A DNA stretch of 18,958 bases from Acidimicrobiaceae bacterium (GTDB lineage: Bacteria > Actinomycetota > Acidimicrobiia > Acidimicrobiales > Acidimicrobiaceae), in NCBI GenBank assembly GCA_013044415.1, contig JABEUO010000207.1, positions 1-18,958 on the forward strand, in the 5' to 3' direction. Of the stretch, positions 7,350 to 14,278 are shown one piece after another. The stretch's first letter is position 1. Every line of letters begins with the position of its first letter. The notes under the pieces were generated by a model. It saw only the letters and a list, made by a program, of their open reading frames with translations, had not been told where the DNA came from and did no database searches. Made by a program: the position numbers and the translations under genes.

Positions 7350-7628
7350 ATGTGTACTTATTTAACTGAAAAAGTCTCGGTAGTTGGATCCGGCAAGGGA
7401 GCCGGCGGGTGGTTCAAAGTCACCGATTCGAGTGTCTATTTTGACCATCCAGTCCATGCTCCATTTGGACATAGCCTCAACCTAGACTTTCTGAATCCAG
7501 AGCTCGGTCCATCGCATCGCCTTGCCCTAGAGTTAAGTACTTCAACAGCCAGAGCCCTGGCCCAAGCAATACTGGACATACTGGAAACTATTCCTTCGGA
7601 GCTCTTAGCCCAAGAAGAGGCTAACTAG
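7350..7628 (+). CDS. Small conserved protein, DUF6295-like
   Basis: A 92-residue soluble protein of unknown function. The opening MCTYLTEKVSVVGSGKGAGGWF, split here as MCTYLTE and GSGKGAGGWF, and the middle YFDHPVHAPFGHSLNLDF and GPSHRLALELS resemble what I recall as the DUF6295 family of actinobacteria. The conserved Cys2 and several His residues (HPVHAP, GHS) could bind metal, but this is speculation. There is no signal peptide or membrane segment. Its ATG lies 12 bases after the hydrolase stop with only a weak GGGCCGG upstream, so it is probably translated from the same mRNA. A strong hairpin follows 18 bases after the stop. Its function is probably linked to that of the hydrolase, by neighbourhood only. 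Confidence 0.8.
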   Translation: MCTYLTEKVSVVGSGKGAGGWFKVTDSSVYFDHPVHAPFGHSLNLDFLNPELGPSHRLALELSTSTARALAQAILDILETIPSELLAQEEAN

Positions 7629-7646
7629 CATCACCAGTCGGCTGTG

Positions 7647-7680
7647 AAGACGGCCAGGTGGCGACCCACCGGGCCGTCTT
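7647..7680 (+). terminator. Hairpin terminator after the hydrolase-DUF6295 unit
   Basis: AAGACGGCC (7647-7655) pairs perfectly with GGCCGTCTT (7672-7680). After a single A/G mismatch, GGTGG pairs with CCACC around a CGAC loop, giving 14 base pairs. The 3' side ends CTT followed by ACTCC, so the U-run is weak, but position and stability fit a terminator. Confidence 0.8.
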
Positions 7681-7688
7681 ACTCCACA

Positions 7689-7727
7689 AACCAGTTTAAT
7701 TAAAGGAACCAGTTTGATTAAAGGAAC
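7689..7727. repeat. 18-bp tandem duplication in an intergenic region
   Basis: AACCAGTTTAATTAAAGG (7689-7706) is followed directly by AACCAGTTTGATTAAAGG (7707-7724), one mismatch in 18, and then a partial AAC. It lies between two convergent genes and has no obvious coding or promoter role. Confidence 0.85.
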
Positions 7728-7966
7728 AGAAGACGTCGGGTCCAAACTGCACTGGCCCCGCTCAGGCCCAACGATAGTGGTCTCTTTCAGAGAAGGAATC
7801 CACGTATCCTTGTGTCTCTGAATTCTGCCGACAAAGCCCGGCGATCAGAACCGACATTCGATGGCGCAAAGCTGAAACGGGTTAACTTGACATAATATCT
7901 ATTATCGGACATCAGGGGATAGCCGCCCGGAATGGTCCCCACGACCCTCCGATGAAAACTTTGCGA
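7728..7966. other. Intergenic region 3' of pyk, with an imperfect hairpin
   Basis: No gene is seen. TCAGAGA (7787-7793) pairs with TCTCTGA (7815-7821), and inside it AGGA (7794-7797) with TCCT (7807-7810), leaving a 4-base bulge. This could serve as a terminator for pyruvate kinase transcripts, which arrive from the right, although it lies about 145 bases past the stop. A TTGACA at 7887-7892 has no matching -10. Confidence 0.4.
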
Positions 7967-9421
7967 CTAGCCGACCCTCTCGCCCATCAAGTAGCCACCG
8001 CCAACCAGATGTACCTTTAGGAGGTTGGTTGTTCCACCAACACCAAAAGGAAGCCCTAAAACTAAAACCACCAAGTCGCCTTCTTTTATAATTCCCATCC
8101 GTTGGGCGGCAGTAACGCTCTCATCCAACACCTTGTCGGTATCTAGCGACTTTGAGACGATCGCTGGTGTCACTCCAAACGATAAGGTTAGAGATCGTGC
8201 AACTGATATATAAGGTGTCGCTCCCACAATGGTGACATCCGGTCTGAACTTAGCGATAACTCGGGCGGAGTGACCGGACTTAGTCGAAGCAACAATCGCT
8301 TTTATCGGAAGGGAGTTAGTCAATTCCGCAGCGCAGAATGCGATCGAGTCGGCAACGCTCTTTCTAACGGGAGAAGGCCGAACGACCTGAGTTAGGGCTG
8401 AATTATGAAACTCGCGTTCAGTCCTCTCTGCGATTCGCCCGAGTACGGTAAGTGCTTCAATTGGGAATTCCCCCACCGCCGTTTCTCCAGACAGCATGAC
8501 GGCATCAGTACCATCCAATATTGCTGTCGCAACGTCAGTAGCTTCAGCCCGAGTCGGAATTGGTGAATGGACCATCGATTCGAGCATTTGCGTAGCGGTG
8601 ATAACCGGCTTGCCCAGGGAATTGCAAATGTGTATTAGCCTCTTTTGCTCGAGGGGAACCTCCTCTGCATCGATCTCTACCCCGAGGTCACCCCTGGCGA
8701 CCATGATTCCGTCCGCCTCTTTGGCGATCTCCTCGATCCGTTCTAGGGCAAATGGAGTTTCAATTTTTGCGATGATGCGCGGTACGTCTCGGCCCTGCGC
8801 TGCCTCTCGAGCAATCTGTCGAGCTTCGATGATGTCGTGCTCTGAACGAACGAACGATATAGCGAGAAAATCAGCACCCTGCTGTGTTGCAAAGATAATG
8901 TCTCCCTTATCCTTTTCGGTGATGGTTCGGAGCTTGATCTTGATGCCTGGAAAACTTATTCCTTTACGTGAACTAACTATCCCACCGACCAGCACTCGCG
9001 CGGTTACTGAAGAGTCTGACACCTTAGTCGCTACCAGGGTTATCAAACCATCCGCAATGGAAAACCTGATTCCTTCCTTCATTTGAGATAGCACGTCTGG
9101 AACCTGCACCGGCAGTACATAATCGTCGTCGGAGTAAGGTGCCTCGATCAGCCTAACGATGTCATTGGCTCTGAGTTGCAGAGGATTAGTAAGGTTTCCA
9201 AGTCGGATCTTTGGTCCGGAAATGTCTGCAAGGATACCAACAAAACGCCCAACCTGTTCAGAACACTCTCGCACCGCCACCATTCTGCCGAGATGCTCGT
9301 CGTGGCTACCGTGCGAAAAATTCAGCCTGGCTACGTCTAATCCCTGTTTGATCAGCTCAAGTAGAACCCCTGGTCTATCGGTTGCCGGACCTAATGTCGC
9401 AACCAATTTGGTCTTGCGCAA
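7967..9421 (-). CDS. pyk: Pyruvate kinase
   Basis: Catalyses phosphoenolpyruvate + ADP to pyruvate + ATP, the last step of glycolysis, as a cytoplasmic homotetramer. From the TTG at 9421 the protein is 484 residues, typical for bacterial enzymes. It opens RKTKLVATLGPAT and contains RLNFSHGSH, the catalytic Lys in RIIAKIETP (about residue 219), MVARGDLGVE, ATQMLESM and DGTDAVMLSGETA, followed by a complete C-terminal allosteric domain. The segment DISGPKIRLG has Lys (about 71) where K+-dependent enzymes have Glu (GPEIR); this Lys is associated with K+-independent activity. The frame is open to a TTG at 9496, but family alignment begins at 9421 and AGGAGGGGTGA lies just upstream, so the 25 extra residues are probably not translated. 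It is a single-gene unit. Confidence 0.95.
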   Translation of the reverse strand: MRKTKLVATLGPATDRPGVLLELIKQGLDVARLNFSHGSHDEHLGRMVAVRECSEQVGRFVGILADISGPKIRLGNLTNPLQLRANDIVRLIEAPYSDDDYVLPVQVPDVLSQMKEGIRFSIADGLITLVATKVSDSSVTARVLVGGIVSSRKGISFPGIKIKLRTITEKDKGDIIFATQQGADFLAISFVRSEHDIIEARQIAREAAQGRDVPRIIAKIETPFALERIEEIAKEADGIMVARGDLGVEIDAEEVPLEQKRLIHICNSLGKPVITATQMLESMVHSPIPTRAEATDVATAILDGTDAVMLSGETAVGEFPIEALTVLGRIAERTEREFHNSALTQVVRPSPVRKSVADSIAFCAAELTNSLPIKAIVASTKSGHSARVIAKFRPDVTIVGATPYISVARSLTLSFGVTPAIVSKSLDTDKVLDESVTAAQRMGIIKEGDLVVLVLGLPFGVGGTTNLLKVHLVGGGYLMGERVG

Positions 9422-9965
9422 AAGAAATTCACCCCTCCTGCTCTCGAAGTCACCTGCCAACCTAAAGCGATCCTTCGAAAGCAAACCGCTAAACAATAAC
9501 TATGAGCCTAGGACCACAAGGTGCATAAATACCAAACTTTTACTGACGGAATCAATCATTTTGCACACGATTGTCTTACTTCAACTACGATTTCAAAATC
9601 GCCCAGGATATATCGCTCAGTTCATCAAGAAGACCAATAATCGACCGCTTTACCCATCGAGAATAAGTTCGGCGTTGGAAATGACAAAAAATGGACTTTG
9701 CCCACCGACCGGAAGTAACTTGCCCCATTGCCTACATCGAAATTCGGAGTACTTGAGTTCCCTATGGTCGAACCACCCTGGTTAGGCGAGCGAACCACGC
9801 CGCCGATCAAAAACAGGAAGTACAAGTCCGGGAAGCTACTAGAAGTCTAGAGGGGTCGCAATACGGTCCACAAAAGGATATACACAAAAGCCTAGGCCCG
9901 CCTCGAATCGCCAGACAGTGCCCCGAAAGGGCCGTAGCGTCATGATCTCGAGGGAATTACCCGCC
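9422..9965. other. Gene-free region upstream of pyk
   Basis: This region of about 540 bp contains no convincing gene. Reading frames of 60-70 codons exist on the minus strand (for example 9625-9825), but they lack a ribosome-binding site and recognisable motifs. The pyk promoter should lie here reading leftward; TTGATT and TATTTA separated by 18 bases on the minus strand near 9530-9560 are a weak candidate. A short GGCCC/GGGGC stem around 9920-9933 follows the neighbouring gene's stop and could be a weak terminator. No tRNA or small RNA signature was recognised. Confidence 0.4.
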
Positions 9966-10535
9966 TCAAGAGCCCTCTTTGGCTAGCCTTTCAAGAGTGT
10001 TGGCTATCCCTACGAGAAAACACCTAATCGTGGACTCAGCTACTCTATGGAGGAGCGTCTGATCAAGTATCTGCCCAGTCCTCCCTAGTGGTGGCTTATA
10101 CGTTCCGTCCAACCACAACTGGCATACTCCATCACCTATGGGAGCCAATCCGAGGTCAGCGTCAAGTCGCGGGAATAACCAGGCACCCTGCGCAGCCTCC
10201 CATCGAAGGCTAACTACGAGTTCACCCTTGCGCTCCCTCGGCTCGGAGACTACAAGCTGCACTTCCTTGGACAGAACGGTCTCACTGTCCCCTACCCCGA
10301 CTCGAACCCTGAGACGTTCACCGTCCATCTCAGCGTCGGTGGCGATCGGTGACAGCCAAGAAGTTCCTCCATCAAAAAAGGCCCTCTTCGCTACCTCGTA
10401 AGGCGCATCCAATTCGACAAAATCCCTTACAAAGCGCGAAGCTACCGGCCGCTGGGTTCCCTTACCCTTAGCTACCTCGTGCTGCCTTGGCCAGGAGGCC
10501 TCCGACTTCTCTACTTGAAACGCTTCCATGGACAT
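9966..10535 (-). CDS. Hypothetical protein, SRPBCC/START-like fold suspected
   Basis: A 189-residue soluble protein I do not recognise by name. After a charged leader of about 35 residues, the pattern VRDFVELDAPYEVAKRAF (split as VRDFVELD and APYEVAKRAF) resembles the first strand and helices of SRPBCC ligand-binding proteins. The alternating strands in LRVRVGVG, VVSLRWEA and CQLWLDGTYKPP, and the long final helix HRVAESTIRCFLVGIANTLERLA, match that fold's plan of a helix packed over a curved sheet. There is no signal peptide or membrane segment. The ATG at 10535 is followed by a second at 10529, both with only a weak upstream GGGC. A 7-bp inverted repeat sits 17 bases upstream. The gene is isolated, so context gives no function. 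Confidence 0.7.
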   Translation of the reverse strand: MSMEAFQVEKSEASWPRQHEVAKGKGTQRPVASRFVRDFVELDAPYEVAKRAFFDGGTSWLSPIATDAEMDGERLRVRVGVGDSETVLSKEVQLVVSEPRERKGELVVSLRWEAAQGAWLFPRLDADLGLAPIGDGVCQLWLDGTYKPPLGRTGQILDQTLLHRVAESTIRCFLVGIANTLERLAKEGS

Positions 10536-10551
10536 CTGCCCAACTGTGCTG

Positions 10552-10574
10552 GCATCGGTTGTAAACTCCGATGC
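10552..10574. promoter_or_regulatory. 7-bp inverted repeat just upstream of the SRPBCC-like gene
   Basis: GCATCGG (10552-10558) and CCGATGC (10568-10574) form a perfect inverted repeat with a 9-base spacer, beginning 17 bases before the start codon at 10535. Its place is right for a repressor operator or a leader hairpin near the ribosome-binding site. No regulator is adjacent. Confidence 0.4.
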
Positions 10575-10755
10575 AATCGAGTCCCAAAAGTGATGTTAAT
10601 CGATAACCCCCCTTTGGTGCTACAGGGACCCGCTATAAATTGCCAACTTGTGACTTGAGACCCTATTTGAGCTTTTTGGCAACTGCTATAAGTCCCTAAT
10701 TTTAGCCCATCTTCAGCATTTCTTCAGGAATGCTCCGGGGTCGTAAGTTTAATAA

Positions 10756-11652
10756 CTAAATCGCCGCCCAGGCAACACCGATCACGATCAAAACCCCTCC
10801 AAGTGCCTCAGCAATGGTGATCGGCGCCCCAAGAAACGTAGCTACAACTACCGCAAAGCCAGGCTCGAGGGCCAGAACTACACCAACCTCGGTTGGAGGA
10901 AGCCTCCTTTGAGCAAAGGCCTGGGCCAAAAATGCAAATGTCGTCGCAGCAAGAGCATTTACGACAACCCCGGTAGCCACTATCGAGAATCGAATGTCGG
11001 CTAGTTGCGACATGACCATCCCTGACGACCCTCGGGAGGAGAATAGTAGCGAGATCAGACTAAGAATGCTGACGACGCCTAGCTCAACGAAGACCAACCG
11101 AACTGAGTTGCATCTAGAGATAACAGTATCGGTTACCGAAATTTGCAAAGCGAAACTTATCGCACAACCAATAGTGAGCCAAGCTCCAATTCCAAAATTA
11201 ATCCTTCCGAAACCGGATATCAATGCAGTCCCAGCCAGGGCGAGAAATGTGGCGACTATCGCGTTCGTCCTAACCTTACGATGGAACAAAAGTGAAATAT
11301 AGGGAACCATTACTACCGAAAGACCGGTAAGAAGGCCAGATAACGATGCCGAAATGCTGTTCAATCCAACGGTCTGAAGTTCATAGCCCGCCCACATCAA
11401 CAATCCGAGCACGCCACCAGCCACCAGTTCATTCTTTGTCGGCAATCGCGCTCGGGATGGATTTGCGAAGCGGATCATTGGCGCCATTGCCAGCGTCGCT
11501 AAGGCGAAGCGTAAAAAGAGAAACGACTCCGCCGAAGTATGTACAAGTGCATCCTTTGTCAGTGAGAAGGTGGCCCCCCAGACCAGAGCTACCAGCAAGA
11601 GCAGGACCAGAGCGGGTAGTGACCGTGCTTGGCGCCTGTCAGCCAGGGTCAA
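10756..11652 (-). CDS. EamA/DMT-family transporter
   Basis: A 298-residue integral membrane protein with about ten hydrophobic segments in two EamA repeats (residues about 14-140 and 150-297), the drug/metabolite transporter architecture. The signature WGATFSLTKDAL in the first helix and LALEPGFAVVVATFLGAP (split as LALEPGFAVV and ATFLGAP) near the end are typical. Members export amino acids, nucleosides or other metabolites; the substrate here is unknown. The start is TTG 11650-11652 with AAGGAG (11662-11667) 9 bases upstream and no better alternative. It is divergent from the PsiE-like gene; the intervening 89 bp contains a perfect 19-bp tandem duplication carrying TTGAC motifs on this strand. 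Confidence 0.88.
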   Translation of the reverse strand: MTLADRRQARSLPALVLLLLVALVWGATFSLTKDALVHTSAESFLFLRFALATLAMAPMIRFANPSRARLPTKNELVAGGVLGLLMWAGYELQTVGLNSISASLSGLLTGLSVVMVPYISLLFHRKVRTNAIVATFLALAGTALISGFGRINFGIGAWLTIGCAISFALQISVTDTVISRCNSVRLVFVELGVVSILSLISLLFSSRGSSGMVMSQLADIRFSIVATGVVVNALAATTFAFLAQAFAQRRLPPTEVGVVLALEPGFAVVVATFLGAPITIAEALGGVLIVIGVAWAAI

Positions 11653-11679
11653 TTTCTGTTACTCCTTAGTACCAAATAG

Positions 11680-11717
11680 TCAAAGTTGATGAGAATTGTC
11701 AAAGTTGATGAGAATTG
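11680..11717. repeat. Perfect 19-bp tandem duplication in a divergent promoter region
   Basis: TCAAAGTTGATGAGAATTG occurs at 11680-11698 and again, unbroken, at 11699-11717. On the minus strand each copy provides a TTGAC motif, TTGACA or TTGACT. The upstream TTGACA is 18 bases from TATTTG, a weak candidate promoter for the EamA gene. The exactness of the copies points to a recent duplication or to selection for two binding sites. Confidence 0.9.
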
Positions 11718-11741
11718 CACGAGGCGCCTTATCCTGGAGGT

Positions 11742-12239
11742 GTGAAGTCATCCACACCACACAAAACCGCCGGAGAGATTCTCAGCTATATCGAGAAGAT
11801 CGTATACGTAATAGTCGGAGTCTTACTGGTAGTTATGGCCGCCTACACAGTTATCGGCTCCTTGCACGACATTGTAGGGGTGAGGTTTAACACTGAAGTC
11901 ACCTTTCAGCTCACCACAATACTCAATGACGCCCTATTCGTAATCATCCTGATGGAACTACTCGGTACCGTAGCTACACACCTGTCCAAGGGTGGGTTTC
12001 AGCTAAAAAGCTTCCTTATAATTGGTATAATTTCTTCAGTACGACGGATATTGGTAATTGGGGCACAACTCTCTGCATCACAGAATGAACCGAGTTCTCT
12101 CTTCAATCGAGGAATAATCGAACTCGGCGTCGATGCCGCAGTGGTAATAATCTTAACGTTAGCTTTGGTCCTGTCGAGAAGAATGGACCCTCCAAAAAAG
12201 AGCGTCGAAACGAGCCATGAACCGCTTGAGATCTACTGA
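11742..12239 (+). CDS. PsiE-like phosphate-starvation-inducible family membrane protein
   Basis: A small membrane protein of 165 residues with four hydrophobic segments: YVIVGVLLVVMAAYTVIG, NDALFVIILMELLGTV, FLIIGIISSVRRILVIGAQL and GVDAAVVIILTLALVLS. The I-S-x-x-R-R-I-L segment at the third helix and the overall plan match PsiE, a family named for phosphate-starvation induction in E. coli whose biochemical role is unknown. No PHO box was identified here. The start is uncertain: the frame is open to TTG 11715, but GTG 11742 is preferred because TATCCT (11730-11735, TAnnnT type) ends 6 bases before it, which would give a leaderless mRNA. The GGAGG at 11736-11740 is too close to serve this GTG. 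Convergent with phaC across a strong hairpin. Confidence 0.75.
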   Translation: MKSSTPHKTAGEILSYIEKIVYVIVGVLLVVMAAYTVIGSLHDIVGVRFNTEVTFQLTTILNDALFVIILMELLGTVATHLSKGGFQLKSFLIIGIISSVRRILVIGAQLSASQNEPSSLFNRGIIELGVDAAVVIILTLALVLSRRMDPPKKSVETSHEPLEIY

Positions 12240-12350
12240 AAGCCAACTTTAGCCGAACAGATCTTCCCTTCTGTGCCATTTTAAGGCGAAGTTAGTCCGC
12301 TTTGAAATGCGCTGGTGACACCATATTAGAAATTTTACAATCAGCATCGG

Positions 12351-12391
12351 CAACCCGAATGAGGGGACTTAATTTCTCCTCATTCGGGTTG
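12351..12391. terminator. Bidirectional hairpin between psiE-like gene and phaC
   Basis: Bases 12351-12364 (CAACCCGAATGAGG) pair perfectly with 12378-12391 (CCTCATTCGGGTTG): 14 base pairs around a 13-base loop, with one further G-T pair possible. It lies 8 bases before the phaC stop on that side and 112 bases after the PsiE-like stop. No strong U-run flanks it on either strand, but strength and placement between convergent genes fit termination for both. Confidence 0.75.
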
Positions 12392-12398
12392 TTCGATA

Positions 12399-14042
12399 CT
12401 AAGCCTCTTTGACGTACTCGCCCGGTCCATCGCAAAGGGCCGGGTGTTTTTTAGACCCAACGGGTGGCGGTGTTACTTGACTGCCCGATCTAGTGCTACT
12501 CCACTCAGCCCAGTCTTGCCACCAAGATCCATTTACCTTTTGAGCTCCCTCAATCCACTTAGCGGGGTCTTTAACCGACTCATCTCCAACGAGGTACCAA
12601 GCCTTTGCGCTCGGCGGATTGACTACCCCGGCTATATGGCCGCCGTTGCTAAGGACATAGCGGGTCTCACCTGAAGTCAGGTGGTTAGTTTTATATGCAG
12701 ACTTCCAAGGGACAATATGGTCATTCTGTGCCGAAAGGATATAACAAGGGCTTTTAACGTCCTTCACGTTTAGCACCGTATCGGCAAGCTTCATCTTCCC
12801 CTTTGCCAGACGATTTTCGATGTAACAGGAGCGCAAATACTCACTGTGCATTTTCGCCGGCATCCTAGTAGAGTCCGAATTCCAAACTAGAACATCAAAA
12901 GCCGGTGGCTTCTCCCCCATCAACCAGTTTGGCCCAACATAGTTGAAAATCATGTCCGCAGGACGAAGAAAGTCGAAGGTCCTAGCCATGGAGTCTTTAT
13001 CCAAATAGCCCTTGTCTAGCATTGATTTCTCTAGGTCTTCGACCGACTCCTCGTCCGTAAAAGCACCCAGTGAGCCTGGATCCGAGAAATCTACCATGGT
13101 ATTTAGCAGCGTTATGTTACCGATCCGACTTCCCTGTCCCTTGGAACTGAGGTAAGCGGCGGCGGCCATTGTCAAGGTACCACCGAGACATAGCGAAGCA
13201 ACGTCAACCACTTCTGACCCGGTGACCTCAGAGACTACGTCCAGAGCTGCTAAAAAGCCCCTCTCGAGGTAATCGGTCATTGCGAAGTCGGCCATCTCCT
13301 TCGTAGGGTTACGGTAGCTAATTGCAAAGGTACTGTGTCCGTTTTTGACGGCCCACTCGATGAAACTCCTGTCAGGAGCGAGGTCCATGATGTAGTACTT
13401 GTTTATCCATGGTGGGCTAGTAAGCAGGGGGTTTGAATGAACGGTCTCAGTCTGTGGGATATATTGAAGCAGTTCGATGAGTTCATTTCGAAATATTACC
13501 TTTGAAGGCGTACACGCCAGATTTACACCTACTTCAAATGGGCTGGCATCCACCTGCCGAGGCATACCTTTATTATTGAGCAAATCATCGATAAAATTGC
13601 GCACACCAGCGACCACGCTCAGTCCACCGGTTTCAAAAGCCTTTCGAATGGCAGCCGGGTTAGTGAAGAAGAAATTAGTTGGGGCAAGTGCATCGAAGTA
13701 GAGTTTTACCGAGAGTTCAGCTTTTCTCCGCGCCGCCTGGTCAAGGTCCGCCTCCTCGACGGCCTTCTCTGCCGCCTTGCGCAGCTGTAGGTAAGATTCC
13801 TTAGTTGCCGAAAACGCAGGATTATTATCCCAGGCTGGATCTTTGAAGATCTTCGACTTTTCATCCTTTTCATCCGGCCTTTTTGCCGAACCAAGCTTCT
13901 TAGTGAAATCCACATATTCGGTCAAGGCATTTTCTGCGAATCCCAGTGCCGCTCGGGTCATGTCCCTGTAACTCTTTGAAATGAGATCCAAGGTCGCCGC
14001 CGGAGCGCCACCTTTTCCGTCTTCGCTGCTACCTTTTTCCAT
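12399..14042 (-). CDS. phaC: Polyhydroxyalkanoate synthase (class I-like PhaC)
   Basis: Polymerises (R)-3-hydroxyacyl-CoA into polyhydroxyalkanoate storage granules. The protein has 547 residues, in the class I range. The order is a variable N-terminal part (about 1-170, with a charged linker KRPDEKDEKSKIFKDPAWDN), then the alpha/beta-hydrolase core with SPPWINKYYIMDL, nucleophile Cys285 in a lipase-like box, Asp441 (QNDHIVPW) and His469 (NGGHIAG). The box reads SLCLGG where family members usually have G-Y-C-x-G-G, an uncommon variation at the two residues before Cys. The start ATG 14040-14042 has GGAGG 7 bases upstream. No phaA, phaB or phasin gene is adjacent, so precursor supply must come from elsewhere. 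It ends at a strong hairpin shared with the PsiE-like gene. Confidence 0.93.
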   Translation of the reverse strand: MEKGSSEDGKGGAPAATLDLISKSYRDMTRAALGFAENALTEYVDFTKKLGSAKRPDEKDEKSKIFKDPAWDNNPAFSATKESYLQLRKAAEKAVEEADLDQAARRKAELSVKLYFDALAPTNFFFTNPAAIRKAFETGGLSVVAGVRNFIDDLLNNKGMPRQVDASPFEVGVNLACTPSKVIFRNELIELLQYIPQTETVHSNPLLTSPPWINKYYIMDLAPDRSFIEWAVKNGHSTFAISYRNPTKEMADFAMTDYLERGFLAALDVVSEVTGSEVVDVASLCLGGTLTMAAAAYLSSKGQGSRIGNITLLNTMVDFSDPGSLGAFTDEESVEDLEKSMLDKGYLDKDSMARTFDFLRPADMIFNYVGPNWLMGEKPPAFDVLVWNSDSTRMPAKMHSEYLRSCYIENRLAKGKMKLADTVLNVKDVKSPCYILSAQNDHIVPWKSAYKTNHLTSGETRYVLSNGGHIAGVVNPPSAKAWYLVGDESVKDPAKWIEGAQKVNGSWWQDWAEWSSTRSGSQVTPPPVGSKKHPALCDGPGEYVKEA

Positions 14043-14278
14043 AAATAAGCCTCCAGTTGGGCTAAAGCGACGCTAATAGAAACAAACTACAGACAAATAT
14101 ATTGCTATTTCGCTAAATAAGGGATATCTGAAAACTCCATAATGCGCACTAGTGCCAGGGCAGGACCCTAAGGACGGACACTCCAAGGAACTTGTCCGAC
14201 GACGCTATATATGAAATTGTGAAATTTCTAGGGTTATAGCTGCTTGAATACCTTCCAGTTGATTTAATAGAGTAGCGA
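14043..14278. other. phaC promoter region and 3' end of the gcv operon
   Basis: The first about 100 bases are AT-rich and should contain the phaC promoter (minus strand); no confident -35/-10 pair could be assigned. Near 14175-14198, CGGACA and TGTCCG form a 6-bp stem with a 12-base loop about 80 bases past the gcvPB stop, a weak terminator candidate. No gene is seen. Confidence 0.4.

Noticed and set aside
7887..7905. TTGACA with nearby AT-rich inverted repeat as a promoter
   Set aside because: No -10 element at 16-19 bases, and no gene downstream on the plus strand.
8496..9086. Plus-strand frame of 196 codons opposite pyk
   Set aside because: Fully antisense to an intact pyruvate kinase; Ser/Ala/Arg-rich composition typical of a shadow frame.
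9720..9800. tRNA-like T-loop (GGTTCGACC on the minus strand)
   Set aside because: No acceptor, D-arm or anticodon stem can be folded around it.
9625..9825. Minus-strand 66-codon frame in the gene-free interval
   Set aside because: TTG start without a ribosome-binding site, no family resemblance, and length within chance expectation.
10715..10734. Small hairpin AGCATT/AATGCT as the EamA gene terminator
   Set aside because: Only a 6-bp AT-rich stem and no U-run; too weak to list as a terminator.
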